Both the position numbers and the translations under genes were made by a program. A DNA stretch of 64,000 nucleotides from Lachnospiraceae bacterium. Its GTDB lineage: Bacteria; Bacillota; Clostridia; Lachnospirales; Lachnospiraceae. The notes beneath the pieces are model-generated. The model had not been told where the DNA came from, searched no databases, and worked only from the letters and a program-made list of their open reading frames with translations. Where the stretch lies: the NCBI GenBank assembly GCA_022793065.1, contig JAAWCE010000041.1, positions 1 to 64,000 of the forward strand, in the 5' to 3' direction. Positions 44,599 to 54,148 of this stretch are shown piece by piece. The stretch's first letter is position 1; every line of letters starts with the position of its first letter.

Positions 44599-45675
44599 TT
44601 AGTTATTAGTTTCATTGGCAGCTTCATTGATCAGCCGCAGAATTGTTTTAATAGAATCCATCTGTCCACTCTTATTCATTGCATCCCGGAAGGAGTGTCT
44701 GGTAAAGTATAATTCGTGAACTTTATCCACTAGCATTTCCGTAGTTAAATCATCCTCTTGAATCACCATAGAGAATCCCTGAGCCTCAAAAGATCTGGCG
44801 TTGAGAATCTGGTCTCCGCGGCTGCTGGAAGCCGGAAGCGGTATCAGAATATTAGGTTTTTTCAAAGCTAACAGCTCACAGATTGCATTGGCGCCCGCAC
44901 GGGAAATTACAAGATCCGCCATGGCAAACAGGTCTTTTAACTCTGCTTTCACATATTCAAATTGTTTGTAGCCGGCTGTATTGAGAAGCAAATTATCAAT
45001 TTTATCTTTACCGCATAGATGAACCACCTGGAAATCCGTGAGCAGTTTTGGGAGTGCGTCACGGACGGCTTTGTTGACATTGGCAGCGCCCAAGCTTCCG
45101 CCAATGACCATAATGACGGGTGCGTTGGCGCTGAAACCGCACATAGTCAATCCGGCCAGCTTGTTGCCCTGGGCCAGCTCCGACCTGATAGGGGAGCCGG
45201 TCAAGATGGCTTTGCTGTGGGGAAGCTGTTTTAACGTTTCCGGGAAATTGCAGCAGACCTTTTGGGCAACGGGAATACACATTTTATTGGCCAGCCCCGG
45301 CGTCATGTCGGACTCGTGTATAATGCAGGGGATTTTCAGCGATGAGGCGGCGCGAACAACCGGAACGGACACAAAACCGCCTTTGGAAAAAATCACATCG
45401 GGCTGAAAACTTTTCAGAAATTTCTTTGCTTCCCCATACCCCTTTATCACACGGAAAGGGTCCGTAAAATTTTTTAAGTCCAGATATCGGCGGAATTTGC
45501 CGGTGGAGATACCCACGTAAGGTATGTCAAAATCGCTGATCAATTTTTTCTCTATGCCGTCATAAGAGCCCACATAAGCGACATCATAGCCCGCTTCCTT
45601 CAAAGAGGGGAGTAATGCTATGTTGGGAGTGACATGTCCTGCGGAGCCGCCGCCTGTCAAAATGATTTTTTTCAT
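44599..45675 (-). CDS. murG: MurG: lipid II-forming N-acetylglucosaminyltransferase
   Basis: A 358-residue GT28 enzyme that adds N-acetylglucosamine from UDP-GlcNAc to lipid I on the inner face of the membrane. The N-terminal glycine loop is LTGGGSAGHVTPN (6-18). The second loop is MVIGGSLGAANVN. The donor-binding motif reads VISRAGANAICELLALKKPN. Length is normal. It lies apart from a division/cell-wall cluster, so it may be a second copy or a relocated sole copy. AAAGGCATT precedes the ATG. The TSCPD gene is 17 bases upstream and likely cotranscribed. Confidence 0.93.
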   Translation of the reverse strand: MKKIILTGGGSAGHVTPNIALLPSLKEAGYDVAYVGSYDGIEKKLISDFDIPYVGISTGKFRRYLDLKNFTDPFRVIKGYGEAKKFLKSFQPDVIFSKGGFVSVPVVRAASSLKIPCIIHESDMTPGLANKMCIPVAQKVCCNFPETLKQLPHSKAILTGSPIRSELAQGNKLAGLTMCGFSANAPVIMVIGGSLGAANVNKAVRDALPKLLTDFQVVHLCGKDKIDNLLLNTAGYKQFEYVKAELKDLFAMADLVISRAGANAICELLALKKPNILIPLPASSSRGDQILNARSFEAQGFSMVIQEDDLTTEMLVDKVHELYFTRHSFRDAMNKSGQMDSIKTILRLINEAANETNN

Positions 45676-45692
45676 AACAATGCCTTTCAGTA

Positions 45693-45938
45693 TTAGAGCA
45701 TTTGTTCAAGTGCCCGCGCCAACTGGTCGGGACAGGAGGTTTGTTTTGCGCCGCAACGAATACCTTTCAGTTTGGAGATAGCTTCCTGGGCGGTCATTCC
45801 TTTTACCAATGCGCTGACGCCTTGCAAATTGCCGTGGCATCCGCCGGTAAACTGTACAGAATCAATAACACCATCCTTTAATTTGATATCAATTTCTTTG
45901 GAACAGGTACCTTGAGTTATATATTTCAGTGAATCCAT
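45693..45938 (-). CDS. TIGR03905 family TSCPD-domain protein
   Basis: An 81-residue protein with the TSCPD pattern (QTSCPDQLARAL) and an N-terminal GTCSKEIDIKL. The domain is related to the C-terminus of ribonucleotide reductases and may bind metal through its Cys residues (GTCS, GGCHGN, IRCGAKQTSC). Function unknown. AAAAAGGAGAGG precedes the ATG. Confidence 0.9.
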   Translation of the reverse strand: MDSLKYITQGTCSKEIDIKLKDGVIDSVQFTGGCHGNLQGVSALVKGMTAQEAISKLKGIRCGAKQTSCPDQLARALEQML

Positions 45939-46163
45939 ATGAGTCCTCTCCTTTTTTCATAATTATACTACGATATATTCTATCAGATTTTATTCTATTC
46001 TGCAATCAAAGTTTTAACGGTTCTCCATATCATTGTTTCTATGGCAATAACCAACTGCGGCGGTCCCTATGGGGAAATCAACGCTTCATATGACATAATT
46101 GATAAAATCGTGTCAAAAAAGGAAAAAATAATACGATGAAAAAATCTGTAAACCGGGGATTTT

Positions 46164-46183
46164 TTACGTTATACTAAACGTAA
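46164..46183. promoter_or_regulatory. Inverted repeat overlapping a -10 box
   Basis: TTACGTT-ATACTA-AACGTAA: seven-base perfect arms around TATACT (46170-46175), 50 bases before the gene at 46234. It is a plausible operator. A weak -35 (TGTAAA) lies 17 bases upstream. Confidence 0.45.
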
Positions 46184-46233
46184 GGGACAAGTTCCATAGG
46201 CATAGGTTTGGAATTTGTGAGAGGAGGTAGATT

Positions 46234-47112
46234 ATGTTTCGCGTATTTCAGGAAGAGAAGCTGATTACGGTTGGTATGTTTTTGTGTTTGGGATTCAGTA
46301 TAGCCTTAAGAGTGTTTTTGGGTATGCTCTATCGAAATATGATAAAGGAAGCTGATAATATGGCATCTACGGAGAACAGGCTGTTAAAACAATGTAAGAC
46401 GAAGTTTGCAAGCTGTTATCAAATGAGCAATGGCGTTGCCAATATTCCTGTATTTGTGGACAAGTTCCTGAATCGTATGGCATTGGGACACCTTTCCTTT
46501 GAAACCATTTATCATTTATCAGGGCAGCTTATGTTGTTGTCAGTGGTATTTTCCGGTGTGGGCGTATGTAAAAGTATTATAGGAGGACGGACTTTGGGTG
46601 ATGTACTGCCATTTTATATTGTCAGTTTTTTCGGGTTGTACATATATTTCAGCGTCTCCACTGTGGTTGACATTCGGGGAAAGAAGCGGGTGTTAAAGGT
46701 GAATTTGGTGGATTATCTGGAGAATCACCTTTCTCCCAGGATAGATGTGACCAGGCAGGATATGGAAATGTTATACGGAGAAGCCGCATATGAGGAGAAG
46801 AGAAGCAGTTTCGGACGGCTGCAGGGGGGACGAGAATCCAAAGGAAGGAATCGTAAAAACGGAAGAGGAATTCAGACAAGGCCGGTCAGACGCACGGTGG
46901 AATTGATGCCCATTGGAAACCGTCTTGCAGCCGGAGGGGAAAGTATTATGGAAGAAGAAACCATAGAAGAGGAAACAGTGGGCGGAGAAACGCTGCAGCC
47001 GGAATATGGCCAAACTGAACCGGTACAGAGTGGGGAGACAAGGCCGGAAGACACGGCGGAAGTTACAGAAGAAGAGTTGGAGGCATTACTGAAGGAATTT
47101 TTGACTTCATAG
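46234..47112 (+). CDS. Hypothetical membrane protein, 292 aa
   Basis: Not recognised. One N-terminal membrane helix (about 10-30), a polar stretch (about 33-85), then two adjacent helices (about 88-150). A long cytoplasmic tail is basic first (RSSFGRLQGGRESKGRNRKN) and strongly acidic at the end (EEETIEEETVGGE). GAGAGGAGG precedes the ATG. The leader carries an ACAAGTTCC/GGAATTTGT hairpin. The protein may be specific to Lachnospiraceae. Confidence 0.75.
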   Translation: MFRVFQEEKLITVGMFLCLGFSIALRVFLGMLYRNMIKEADNMASTENRLLKQCKTKFASCYQMSNGVANIPVFVDKFLNRMALGHLSFETIYHLSGQLMLLSVVFSGVGVCKSIIGGRTLGDVLPFYIVSFFGLYIYFSVSTVVDIRGKKRVLKVNLVDYLENHLSPRIDVTRQDMEMLYGEAAYEEKRSSFGRLQGGRESKGRNRKNGRGIQTRPVRRTVELMPIGNRLAAGGESIMEEETIEEETVGGETLQPEYGQTEPVQSGETRPEDTAEVTEEELEALLKEFLTS

Positions 47113-47156
47113 GTGAAATAAGTTTCAGACAACGGAATAGGAATGAATCAAAAAAG

Positions 47157-47189
47157 AAAAACCTGCGATTTGAGTTGTCGCAGGTTTTT
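47157..47189. terminator. Bidirectional terminator between convergent genes
   Basis: AAAACCTGCGA (47157-47167) pairs with TCGCAGGTTTT (47178-47188), with A-rich and T-rich flanks on either side. Confidence 0.85.
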
Positions 47190-47239
47190 CCATATGCAGC
47201 ATATAAATATCAGGTGATAGGTTCCAAAAGACCGATCGT

Positions 47240-48592
47240 TTACTGCAGGCGTGCCAAAAGTTCTTCTCTTTGTGCCTCATAGCCGGGCTTGCCCAGCAAT
47301 GCGAACATATTCTTCTTATAACTTTCTACACCTGGCTGGTTGAAAGGATTTACACCCAATAAGTATCCGCTGACGCCGCATGCAAATTCAAAGAAGTAGA
47401 ATAATTCACCCAGGTAAAACTCATTTACTTCCGGTACATTTACCATAAAATTAGGCACCTGGCCATCGGTATGTGCCAAAATAGTACCGTTCATGGCACT
47501 TTTATTCACAAAATCAACCGTTTTGCCCGCAAGATAATTCAGGCCGTCCAAATCAACAGGTTCCTGACCGATGATGATTTCTTCCCTGGAAGTCTCTACA
47601 TTAATGACTGTCTCAAACATGATTCTGGCACCGTCTTGAATAAACTGTCCCATGGAGTGCAGATCAGTGGTCAAATCCACGCTGGCAGGAAGAAGTCCTT
47701 TGTGGTCTTTTCCCTCGCTTTCTCCATATAACTGTTTCCACCATTCTGATACGTAATGAACAGCGGGTTCATAGTTGGCAAGTATTTCCACAGACTTACC
47801 TTTGCGAAGGAGAATATTGCGCAGCGCCGCATACTGCAATGCGTCATTTTCCTCGAAGCTATTCTCCAGGGCACGTTTTCTTCCGCTGGCAGCGCCTTCC
47901 ATGAGCTTGTCGATATCTGCGCCGCTGACTGCAATGGGCAGAAGACCTACGGCGGTGAGAACGGAAAAACGTCCGCCCACGTCGTCAGGCACTACAAAGG
48001 TTTCATATCCTTCTTCATCGGCCAGGTTTTTCAGACTTCCTCTGGCTTTGTCGGTGGTGGCGTAAATCCTTTTGGCAGCGCCTTCCTTGCCATATTTCTT
48101 CTCCAGTAATTCCTTGAATACACGGAATGCAATGGCCGGTTCGGTGGTGGTGCCTGATTTGGAGATCATGTTCACGGAGAAATCTCTGTCCCCAACCACA
48201 TCCATCAAATGTTTCAAATAAGTGGAGCTGATGGAATTTCCACAGAAATATATTTCAGGAGTTTCCCGCTTGGATTTGTCCAGAACATTGTAAAAGCTGT
48301 GTCCCAAAAATTCGATTGCGGCTCTTGCGCCTAAGTAGGAGCCGCCGATACCGATTACCAGCAAGACCTCTGAATCAGACTGGATTTTTTTGGCTGCTGT
48401 TTTGATACGCGCAAATTCTTCCTTGTCATAATCCACCGGGAGGTCAACCCATCCCAAAAAATCGTTTCCGGCGCCGGATTTGGACACCAGTACTTCTTTC
48501 GCGTCCAACGCCAACTTTTTCATATACCCAACTTCTTCCTGGGAAATGAAAGCACTGGCCTTGGAATAGTCAAATGTAACCTGTTTGCTCAT
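47240..48592 (-). CDS. pgi: Glucose-6-phosphate isomerase
   Basis: A 450-residue cytoplasmic enzyme interconverting glucose-6-phosphate and fructose-6-phosphate in glycolysis. Motifs are [20 protein letters not shown] (first sugar-phosphate isomerase domain), [20 protein letters not shown], and the C-terminal signature [20 protein letters not shown]. The ATG at 48592 has AAAAGGAGG upstream. The longer frame runs into the leader repeat. A type B leader element lies directly upstream, so this central enzyme is under the same kind of leader as the other family members. Confidence 0.95.
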   Translation of the reverse strand: MSKQVTFDYSKASAFISQEEVGYMKKLALDAKEVLVSKSGAGNDFLGWVDLPVDYDKEEFARIKTAAKKIQSDSEVLLVIGIGGSYLGARAAIEFLGHSFYNVLDKSKRETPEIYFCGNSISSTYLKHLMDVVGDRDFSVNMISKSGTTTEPAIAFRVFKELLEKKYGKEGAAKRIYATTDKARGSLKNLADEEGYETFVVPDDVGGRFSVLTAVGLLPIAVSGADIDKLMEGAASGRKRALENSFEENDALQYAALRNILLRKGKSVEILANYEPAVHYVSEWWKQLYGESEGKDHKGLLPASVDLTTDLHSMGQFIQDGARIMFETVINVETSREEIIIGQEPVDLDGLNYLAGKTVDFVNKSAMNGTILAHTDGQVPNFMVNVPEVNEFYLGELFYFFEFACGVSGYLLGVNPFNQPGVESYKKNMFALLGKPGYEAQREELLARLQ

Positions 48593-48610
48593 TACTGTTC
48601 CTCCTTTTTT

Positions 48611-48776
48611 AAGTCGCTGCGCGACGGCACTAAAGGGTGAGGTTCTTTCGGCGCACACATAGGAGAGACAAATTTCATTTGTAAGTCATCTCATGAAATT
48701 TGCTCTCGTGCGCCTTCACAACCTCACCTGTCCAGCGAAACATTTTTATAAATGGATTGACATTTCTTAGCTGGAC
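48611..48776 (-). repeat. Type B structured leader element, copy B3, before pgi
   Basis: 166 bases in pgi orientation. Hairpins: H1 GTCCAGCT...CGCTGGAC, H2 GGTGAGGTT/AACCTCACC (perfect here) enclosing GCGCAC/GTGTGCGC and CAAATTTCAT/ATGAAATTTG, H3 GTCGC-GCA-GCGAC. AAGGAGG follows H3 directly. B1 has GGTGAGGTT/AACCTCATT, so pairing at the last two positions varies. Confidence 0.8.
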
Positions 48777-49188
48777 TGTATATAATTTTACATCTGCCCA
48801 TGTGGCTTCATCCTTTCAGACAATTTGCCGCCCGTAGATGCACGGGGGTTGAAATCCGGTTATTGATCTGAATGTGAGTTCAGACGGATGTACCACTCTT
48901 TATGGTTTGTAAATAGTGTAACAAAGATATCTGGTAAATTCAAGTAAAAGAGTGAAAAGTTGCTGGGGCAGGAAGTTCTTAATAAGTTGGTGAAACTTAA
49001 AAAGTTCATACAGAGATAGAAGGTTTCAAATTGCTTTTTGGAAAACATTTGATATAATAGAAGGTATGAAAAAGGTGCGGCTTGTCCCCGGTTGCCAATC
49101 AAGAAGGATGCAGTGATTCTCTTCACAATTGGGGGAGTGAATGGAGCGGCCAAAAGAGAGGGGTTACAACACCCTAAGAGGGATGGAT
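48777..49188. other. 412-base divergent region, pgi to 2-hydroxyacid dehydrogenase
   Basis: No supported gene. It should hold the pgi promoter on the minus strand, which was not identified, and the promoter at 49031-49058 on the plus strand. Confidence 0.4.
49031..49058 (+). promoter_or_regulatory. Candidate promoter of the hydroxyacid dehydrogenase gene
   Basis: TTGCTT (49031-49036), a 16-base spacer, and TATAAT (49053-49058), with TG in the extended -10 position (TGATATAAT). Confidence 0.6.
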
Positions 49189-50169
49189 ATGAAGATAGTG
49201 ATATTGGAAAGAAATAGTGTGGGCGAGGATGTATCCGTAGAGTGTCTCAATGACTTTGGGCAGGTTATAATATATGGAAATACGGTTACTGAGGAAGAGG
49301 TACGGGAGAGAGTGCGGGATGCGGATATTGTAATTGCCAATAAATCTCCCATGTGTGAGAAAACGTTAAAAGATGCGCCAAAAGTAAGGCTGATTTGTGA
49401 GTTTGCCACCGGATATGATAATTGTGACTTATCTTATTGTGATTCCAGGGGAATTAAAGTTGTCAATGTAAGAGATTATTGTACCGCCATGGTTGCCCAA
49501 CATACCTTTACCATGGCCCTTGCGCTGAGCCAGAAATTGTTTCATTATGATACCTATGTGAAATCCGGCGCATACGGCGCTCAGGATCGGTTTTCCAATT
49601 TTGATATTCCTTTTTATGAATTGGAAGGGAAGACATGGGGAATTGTAGGTATGGGAACGATTGGAAAACGTGTGGCGCAAATTGCCGCAGCCTTTGGCTG
49701 TAAAGTGATTTTTCATTCAATTACGGGAAAGAGTACATGTATGGAATATCCTCAGGTAGATAAGGGGACATTACTTTCAGAGTGTGATTTTTTGTCGCTG
49801 CATTGTCCCCTCAGCGAGTTGTCTCGGAATTTTATTGATGCTTCCGGGCTGAAAAAAATGAAAAAAACGGCCATACTTATCAATGTGGCAAGAGGGGCCG
49901 TGGTAAATCAAATGGATTTATATTTGGCGTTGGAAGAGGGAGAAATTGCAGCGGCAGGACTGGATGTGTTGGAAAAGGAACCGTTGGATCAGGCTAATCC
50001 CCTTAACAGGATAAAGGACAGCAATCGGTTGTTAATTACGCCTCATTTGGCATGGGCCAGCGTGGAGGCCCGAACCCGCTGTGTGCAGGAGGCATACAAG
50101 AATATAGAAGCTTTTTTACAGGGAAAGGATAGGAATGTGGTGGGGCAGACAAAGGCAGTTCATCCTTGA
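49189..50169 (+). CDS. D-2-hydroxyacid dehydrogenase family protein
   Basis: About 326 residues, NAD-dependent. The Rossmann loop is GIVGMGTIGKRVAQ (near 150). The three catalytic residues are Arg in NVARGAVV, Glu in LDVLEKEP and His in ITPHLAW. The family includes glycerate, phosphoglycerate and hydroxypyruvate enzymes; the substrate cannot be fixed here. The ATG at 49189 has AGAGGG six bases upstream; a second ATG lies six bases earlier. Confidence 0.9.
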   Translation: MKIVILERNSVGEDVSVECLNDFGQVIIYGNTVTEEEVRERVRDADIVIANKSPMCEKTLKDAPKVRLICEFATGYDNCDLSYCDSRGIKVVNVRDYCTAMVAQHTFTMALALSQKLFHYDTYVKSGAYGAQDRFSNFDIPFYELEGKTWGIVGMGTIGKRVAQIAAAFGCKVIFHSITGKSTCMEYPQVDKGTLLSECDFLSLHCPLSELSRNFIDASGLKKMKKTAILINVARGAVVNQMDLYLALEEGEIAAAGLDVLEKEPLDQANPLNRIKDSNRLLITPHLAWASVEARTRCVQEAYKNIEAFLQGKDRNVVGQTKAVHP

Positions 50170-50298
50170 CAAGGCAGGGGCGATGTAGTAAATTGTCATT
50201 TATAGGCTGTCTGTGTCCGAATATGTGGAACTGTGTGAAGACGTTGGACTGTGCAGTAAGAAGACGGCGGGAAAAATTGAGGATGGAGAGGACCAAGG

Positions 50299-50754
50299 AT
50301 GGAGAAGATAAAGGAACTTTGTAGGAAATATGAGGAAATCATTGCATACTTGATTGTGGGGGTACTCAATACGCTGGTATCGTGGGGAGCATGGTTTCTG
50401 TGCGCATATACCATATTGGATGCCCAGGTGGTATGGCAGAATGTGGCCCTCAGTATTATTTCGTGGGTGGTGGGCGTGGTATTTGGTTATGTTATGAATC
50501 GAAAATATGTATTTAAGAGTACGGACCCCAAGATTATGAAAGAATTTCTGCAATTTTCCGGAGGAAGGGTGTCTACCGGTGTATTGGATTCTGTGATGAT
50601 GGTTATTATGGTAAATTTCCTTACAATCAATGAATCATTTTCTAAAATCTTTGTCTCCGTGCTGGTTATGATTGGGAATTATCTTATCAGTAAACTATTT
50701 GTATTTAAAAAGGATGGGAATGAAGCAGAAGCCAAAAGTGCCGATGAAGTTTAA
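50299..50754 (+). CDS. GtrA family membrane protein
   Basis: A 151-residue protein with four membrane helices and the family pattern IAYLIVGVLNTLVSWGAWFL ... FGYVMNRKYVFKS ... NYLISKLFVFKKD. GtrA-type proteins are thought to move undecaprenyl-phosphate-linked sugars across the membrane for surface glycan modification. GGAGAGG precedes the ATG, and a strong terminator follows. Confidence 0.9.
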   Translation: MEKIKELCRKYEEIIAYLIVGVLNTLVSWGAWFLCAYTILDAQVVWQNVALSIISWVVGVVFGYVMNRKYVFKSTDPKIMKEFLQFSGGRVSTGVLDSVMMVIMVNFLTINESFSKIFVSVLVMIGNYLISKLFVFKKDGNEAEAKSADEV

Positions 50755-50876
50755 GCGATAAGCGTGCCAAAAGCAGAGGCATAAAAGCCATGTTATGATG
50801 AAAGTTGGGTAATGTGTAAGCTTTGGATATCATATGTGTTTGGAGAAAGCTGAAAATTAAATGGATGGAAAGACGT

Positions 50877-50921
50877 GGGAACGCATTGGGCAGGGAAGAC
50901 TTGAAATGCGTTCCCTTTTTT
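50877..50921 (+). terminator. Intrinsic terminator after the GtrA gene
   Basis: GGGAACGCATT (50877-50887) pairs perfectly with AATGCGTTCCC (50905-50915), followed by six T residues. Confidence 0.92.
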
Positions 50922-51017
50922 ATGCACACGGGCGTCCAAATGAAATATGTCAGCATGGCTGACGGACGCCCGGCGCGGCGAGCAGGTGAGAAAGGCATTC
51001 CCCTCCTGGATTAGAGC

Positions 51018-52139
51018 TTATCTGACCTGGTGCCTGGAAAAGAGGCGTCTTGCACATGGCGTACCAATGAGGATAACCACCAGAACAATAGGCAGGGAAA
51101 GCAGCATTAATTCCACATCGCTCAGGTTTATGGGTAATGGATGGGGCAGAAAATACAAGGGAATCAGTTTTAGCTGGTTCATGGGGAGCAGAGAGCTTAG
51201 GGTATATAATAATTTGTTGTGCGGCGGGATACAACCGGGGAGGAACAGGACGGCGCCTGAGATTATGACAGCCACAAAGGAATTTTTGGAAAGTGCGGAA
51301 ATTACCAATATTAGCGCCGTATAAACAATGATTCCAGAGAACAGGAGCATAATCTCAAGTAATAAAGCCTGGCCCATGGTGAGGGGATAATGTGCCAAGG
51401 GGAGAACCGGGCTTAATTGTGCGGAACATTCCAGGCCGGAAAAACCATAACAGAAGAACAGACACAGGAGGAATATTCCGAGTAGAATCACGGAACCACC
51501 CAGGGAGATACTATAGGCGGCAATGATTTTGGCTGCGGGGCATTTGGTTCGTCCCTGACTTCCGGTTAGGATCAGCGCGTCGGTGTGCTTTGAATACTCA
51601 TCGGAGAACACAGGGCTGAGAAAAATCGTCAGAACACAGGCCCATAGGGGAAAGACATCCGGCAAAGAGGAAAGTATGGCGCTCCAGCCCTGGGAATAGC
51701 CTAAGACTAAGTTGGACGCCAGGTCGTTACCATAGATTTCTTCTATGGTAGTACCATCATAGACGCCGTCCGGTTGGGCAAAAAAACCTGACAGGACTTT
51801 ATACAGGTAGTTATGGGGATAATGTGTCTGCCGTTGTGGATTCAGACCTTCTTTGATTAGTAAGTCTGTGGAAAAAGAGTAAGTTTCTATAATACTTTGG
51901 GCTTTTTGCGTGGTAAACGGGCCCTGATAAAGTGCGGTGATTTCCTGGTTGCGCCGAACTGCCTCCAGGCCTTTTGTGATTACAAGTTCTCCGTTGTTCT
52001 CTTCCCAAACGGCGGCGTTAAAAGGAATGACCCATAAACAAAGGATATAGACTGTGAAAATTGCAAAGGCGGTAAGACAGGTCAGCGCAATAGGTCTGTG
52101 GAAAAGTTTTTTAAGTTCATAGCGTATTAATTCTCTCAT
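51018..52139 (-). CDS. ABC transporter permease (ABC-2 type)
   Basis: A 373-residue membrane protein. The first helix lies near 17-40 (TCLTAFAIFTVYILCLWVIP). A ~110-residue extracellular loop follows, then five helices. The layout matches bacitracin/antibiotic-type ABC-2 permeases. It pairs with the ATPase encoded upstream at 52380-53246. A type B leader element separates the two genes. AGGAG lies nine bases before the ATG. Confidence 0.85.
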   Translation of the reverse strand: MRELIRYELKKLFHRPIALTCLTAFAIFTVYILCLWVIPFNAAVWEENNGELVITKGLEAVRRNQEITALYQGPFTTQKAQSIIETYSFSTDLLIKEGLNPQRQTHYPHNYLYKVLSGFFAQPDGVYDGTTIEEIYGNDLASNLVLGYSQGWSAILSSLPDVFPLWACVLTIFLSPVFSDEYSKHTDALILTGSQGRTKCPAAKIIAAYSISLGGSVILLGIFLLCLFFCYGFSGLECSAQLSPVLPLAHYPLTMGQALLLEIMLLFSGIIVYTALILVISALSKNSFVAVIISGAVLFLPGCIPPHNKLLYTLSSLLPMNQLKLIPLYFLPHPLPINLSDVELMLLSLPIVLVVILIGTPCARRLFSRHQVR

Positions 52140-52157
52140 GATATTTTCTCCTATTTT

Positions 52158-52324
52158 AAGTCGCTGCGCGACGGCACTAAAGTGTGAGGTTCATTCGGCG
52201 CACACACAGGAGAGACAAATTTCATTCGTAAGTAACCTCATGAAATTTACTCTCGTGCGCCTTCACACCCTCACCTGTCCAGCTTAACATTTTTAATAAA
52301 TGGATTGACATTTCTTAGCTGGAC
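52158..52324 (-). repeat. Type B structured leader element, copy B4, inside an operon
   Basis: 167 bases in permease orientation with H1 GTCCAGCT...AAGCTGGAC, H2 with GCGCAC/GTGTGCGC and CTCTC/GAGAG, and H3 GTCGC-GCA-GCGAC, then TAGGAG. Unlike other copies it lies between two genes of an apparent operon, separating the ATPase from its permease. Confidence 0.8.
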
Positions 52325-52357
52325 TATTTAAAGTTCCCGCAGGCGGGAGCTTGTTCC
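52325..52357 (-). repeat. Type C linker upstream of B4
   Basis: In gene orientation GGAACAAG, hairpin GCTCCCGC-CT-GCGGGAAC (one wobble pair), then TTTAAATA, matching the linker at 98-162. No type A element is recognisable before it. Confidence 0.65.
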
Positions 52358-52379
52358 GGTGACATTGAGGTCAGAATTC

Positions 52380-53246
52380 TTAGCCTGGCTCATGAAAATA
52401 GTATAAATATAAATCTTCCAGATTGGGCGTCACAGATTTGGCTGTTTCCATAGGTTTGTTCTCATCAATCATCCGAAGTACGGTCATGTTTCCTTCCGGA
52501 CGAAGATTACTGATGATATGACGTTCTTTCAGGATGGAGACTTCTCCATTGGGCACTTGACATTCCCATACATTTCCGGCAATCTTTTGGATAATTTCAT
52601 TGGGTTTGCCTTCCAGAATGAATTTACCTTTCTTCATGATTAAGATTTGTCCCGCAATGTATTCCACATCCGATACAATGTGAGTGGAAAGCAATACTAT
52701 TTTATTTTGAGAAAATGTACTGATTAGGTTGCGGAACCGCACTCTCTCTTTGGGGTCCAATCCGGCGGTTGGTTCGTCCAGAATCAGGATTTTGGGGTCG
52801 TTCAGCATAGCTTGTGCAATGCCCAGCCGTTGTTTCATTCCGCCGGAAAAGGTTTTAATTTTCTTGTCTTTTACCTGTAACAGCCCTACTTCATCCAGAA
52901 GCTCCAGGGAGCGTTCCTTTGCAAAGGCTTTGGACAAGCCTTTGATTGCAGACATGTACATTAGGAAGCTGTAAGCAGTGAAGCCGGGATAGTAACCAAA
53001 GTCCTGAGGCAAATAGCCCAGAATATTCCGGTAGCGTTCCCCGGCTTCCTGTATATTCAGGCCGTTATAGCAGACGGTTCCCAGGGTGGGGGACTGTATA
53101 TCACAAATCAGACGCATCAGGGTTGTTTTGCCGGCGCCATTTGCACCTAACAGGCCGTAAACACCGCAGGTAAGGGTGGCGTTTATGTTATTTACGGCAA
53201 TTTGAGATGCGTATTGTTTTGTGAGGTTTTCCAATTGAAGTTCCAT
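52380..53246 (-). CDS. ABC transporter ATP-binding protein
   Basis: A 288-residue ATPase. Walker A is GANGAGKTT (34-42). A Q-loop GYLPQDFGYYP follows, then the signature TFSGGMKQRLGIAQAM, Walker B ILILDEPTAGLDP and switch His in LLSTHIV. A C-terminal ~70-residue accessory part follows. Likely energises the permease at 51018 and perhaps the membrane protein at 53316. AAAGGACAATAAC precedes the ATG. Confidence 0.93.
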   Translation of the reverse strand: MELQLENLTKQYASQIAVNNINATLTCGVYGLLGANGAGKTTLMRLICDIQSPTLGTVCYNGLNIQEAGERYRNILGYLPQDFGYYPGFTAYSFLMYMSAIKGLSKAFAKERSLELLDEVGLLQVKDKKIKTFSGGMKQRLGIAQAMLNDPKILILDEPTAGLDPKERVRFRNLISTFSQNKIVLLSTHIVSDVEYIAGQILIMKKGKFILEGKPNEIIQKIAGNVWECQVPNGEVSILKERHIISNLRPEGNMTVLRMIDENKPMETAKSVTPNLEDLYLYYFHEPG

Positions 53247-53315
53247 AGTTATTGTCCTTTCTTTGGGTGGTTAAAGGGGCAAATTAATTTGAAGATCAAG
53301 TATGATGGTCAGGGG

Positions 53316-54104
53316 TTATAAGTGCAGGGTTCCGGGGACCATATTTGCGAAATGCTTTCTGGTGCAGAGTCGGAAGGTGCACAGGAGGAAGAGTACCAGT
53401 GCGCCCATGGAGGCCAGGATAGAAACTGTATTCAATGCAGCAGTATCAAGGGAATGGAACATTTCTTCCGGCAGGGAAAGGAGCATAATTTCTATAAATA
53501 TGGAGGACAGGCAGGCAGTGGACAGGACGAAGCTGCGGTAGCGGTTTCCAAAATGCTGCAAAAGCCATAAACACAGGGCGGAAATCAAAAAATAGGGTAA
53601 GAGTGTATAACAGGCAAATTGCCATATCATTCCGCCGGTTATGGAAAAAATTGTCAAGGAGGCAGCCAACACAATAAAATTTGTTCCGCTTAAGATACAG
53701 ATTCGCAGGAAAAAAAGTTTGGCCAGATTATAGCGGCAGGCTGTCTCCATTTCCCACATTTTGCTGTCAAAACTTTTGGATAATTCGTAAATCAATGTCC
53801 CTGTGAGAATGGGAGACAGGGATAACATGCAAAATGCAGCCGCGTCCAAGGCATGTATCAGTGAAAAAACAAATAGAAAAGCTAAAAATACAGCCATAAG
53901 TAAGAAGGACCAGGGCGACATATGGGAACATTGTGCAAATAGAGTTTCCCATATATTTTGTTTGGCCAAATAATCCATGGAACAGGCACGTTCGGACAGG
54001 GTTTTGAGAAAAGAGTCTTTTCGGAATCTGTCCGGAGAGGGAGGGGTATTTTGCAGCAGAATTCCGGAAATCTTTTTTTGCAATTCTTTTTCCGTGTTTT
54101 TCAT
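53316..54104 (-). CDS. Membrane protein downstream of the ECF sigma factor
   Basis: A 262-residue protein with a ~65-residue cytoplasmic N-terminus and six membrane helices (about 68-90, 92-112, 140-160, 165-195, 198-218, 235-252). It begins 44 bases after the sigma factor gene. No zinc anti-sigma motif (HxxxCxxC) is seen. It may be an atypical anti-sigma factor holding the sigma factor at the membrane, or an ABC permease-like partner of the next gene. The family is not recognised. Confidence 0.65.
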   Translation of the reverse strand: MKNTEKELQKKISGILLQNTPPSPDRFRKDSFLKTLSERACSMDYLAKQNIWETLFAQCSHMSPWSFLLMAVFLAFLFVFSLIHALDAAAFCMLSLSPILTGTLIYELSKSFDSKMWEMETACRYNLAKLFFLRICILSGTNFIVLAASLTIFSITGGMIWQFACYTLLPYFLISALCLWLLQHFGNRYRSFVLSTACLSSIFIEIMLLSLPEEMFHSLDTAALNTVSILASMGALVLFLLCTFRLCTRKHFANMVPGTLHL

Positions 54105-54148
54105 TCTTTGAATGTTTCCTTTCTGAATTTATCTCCTGAGATAAGAGT

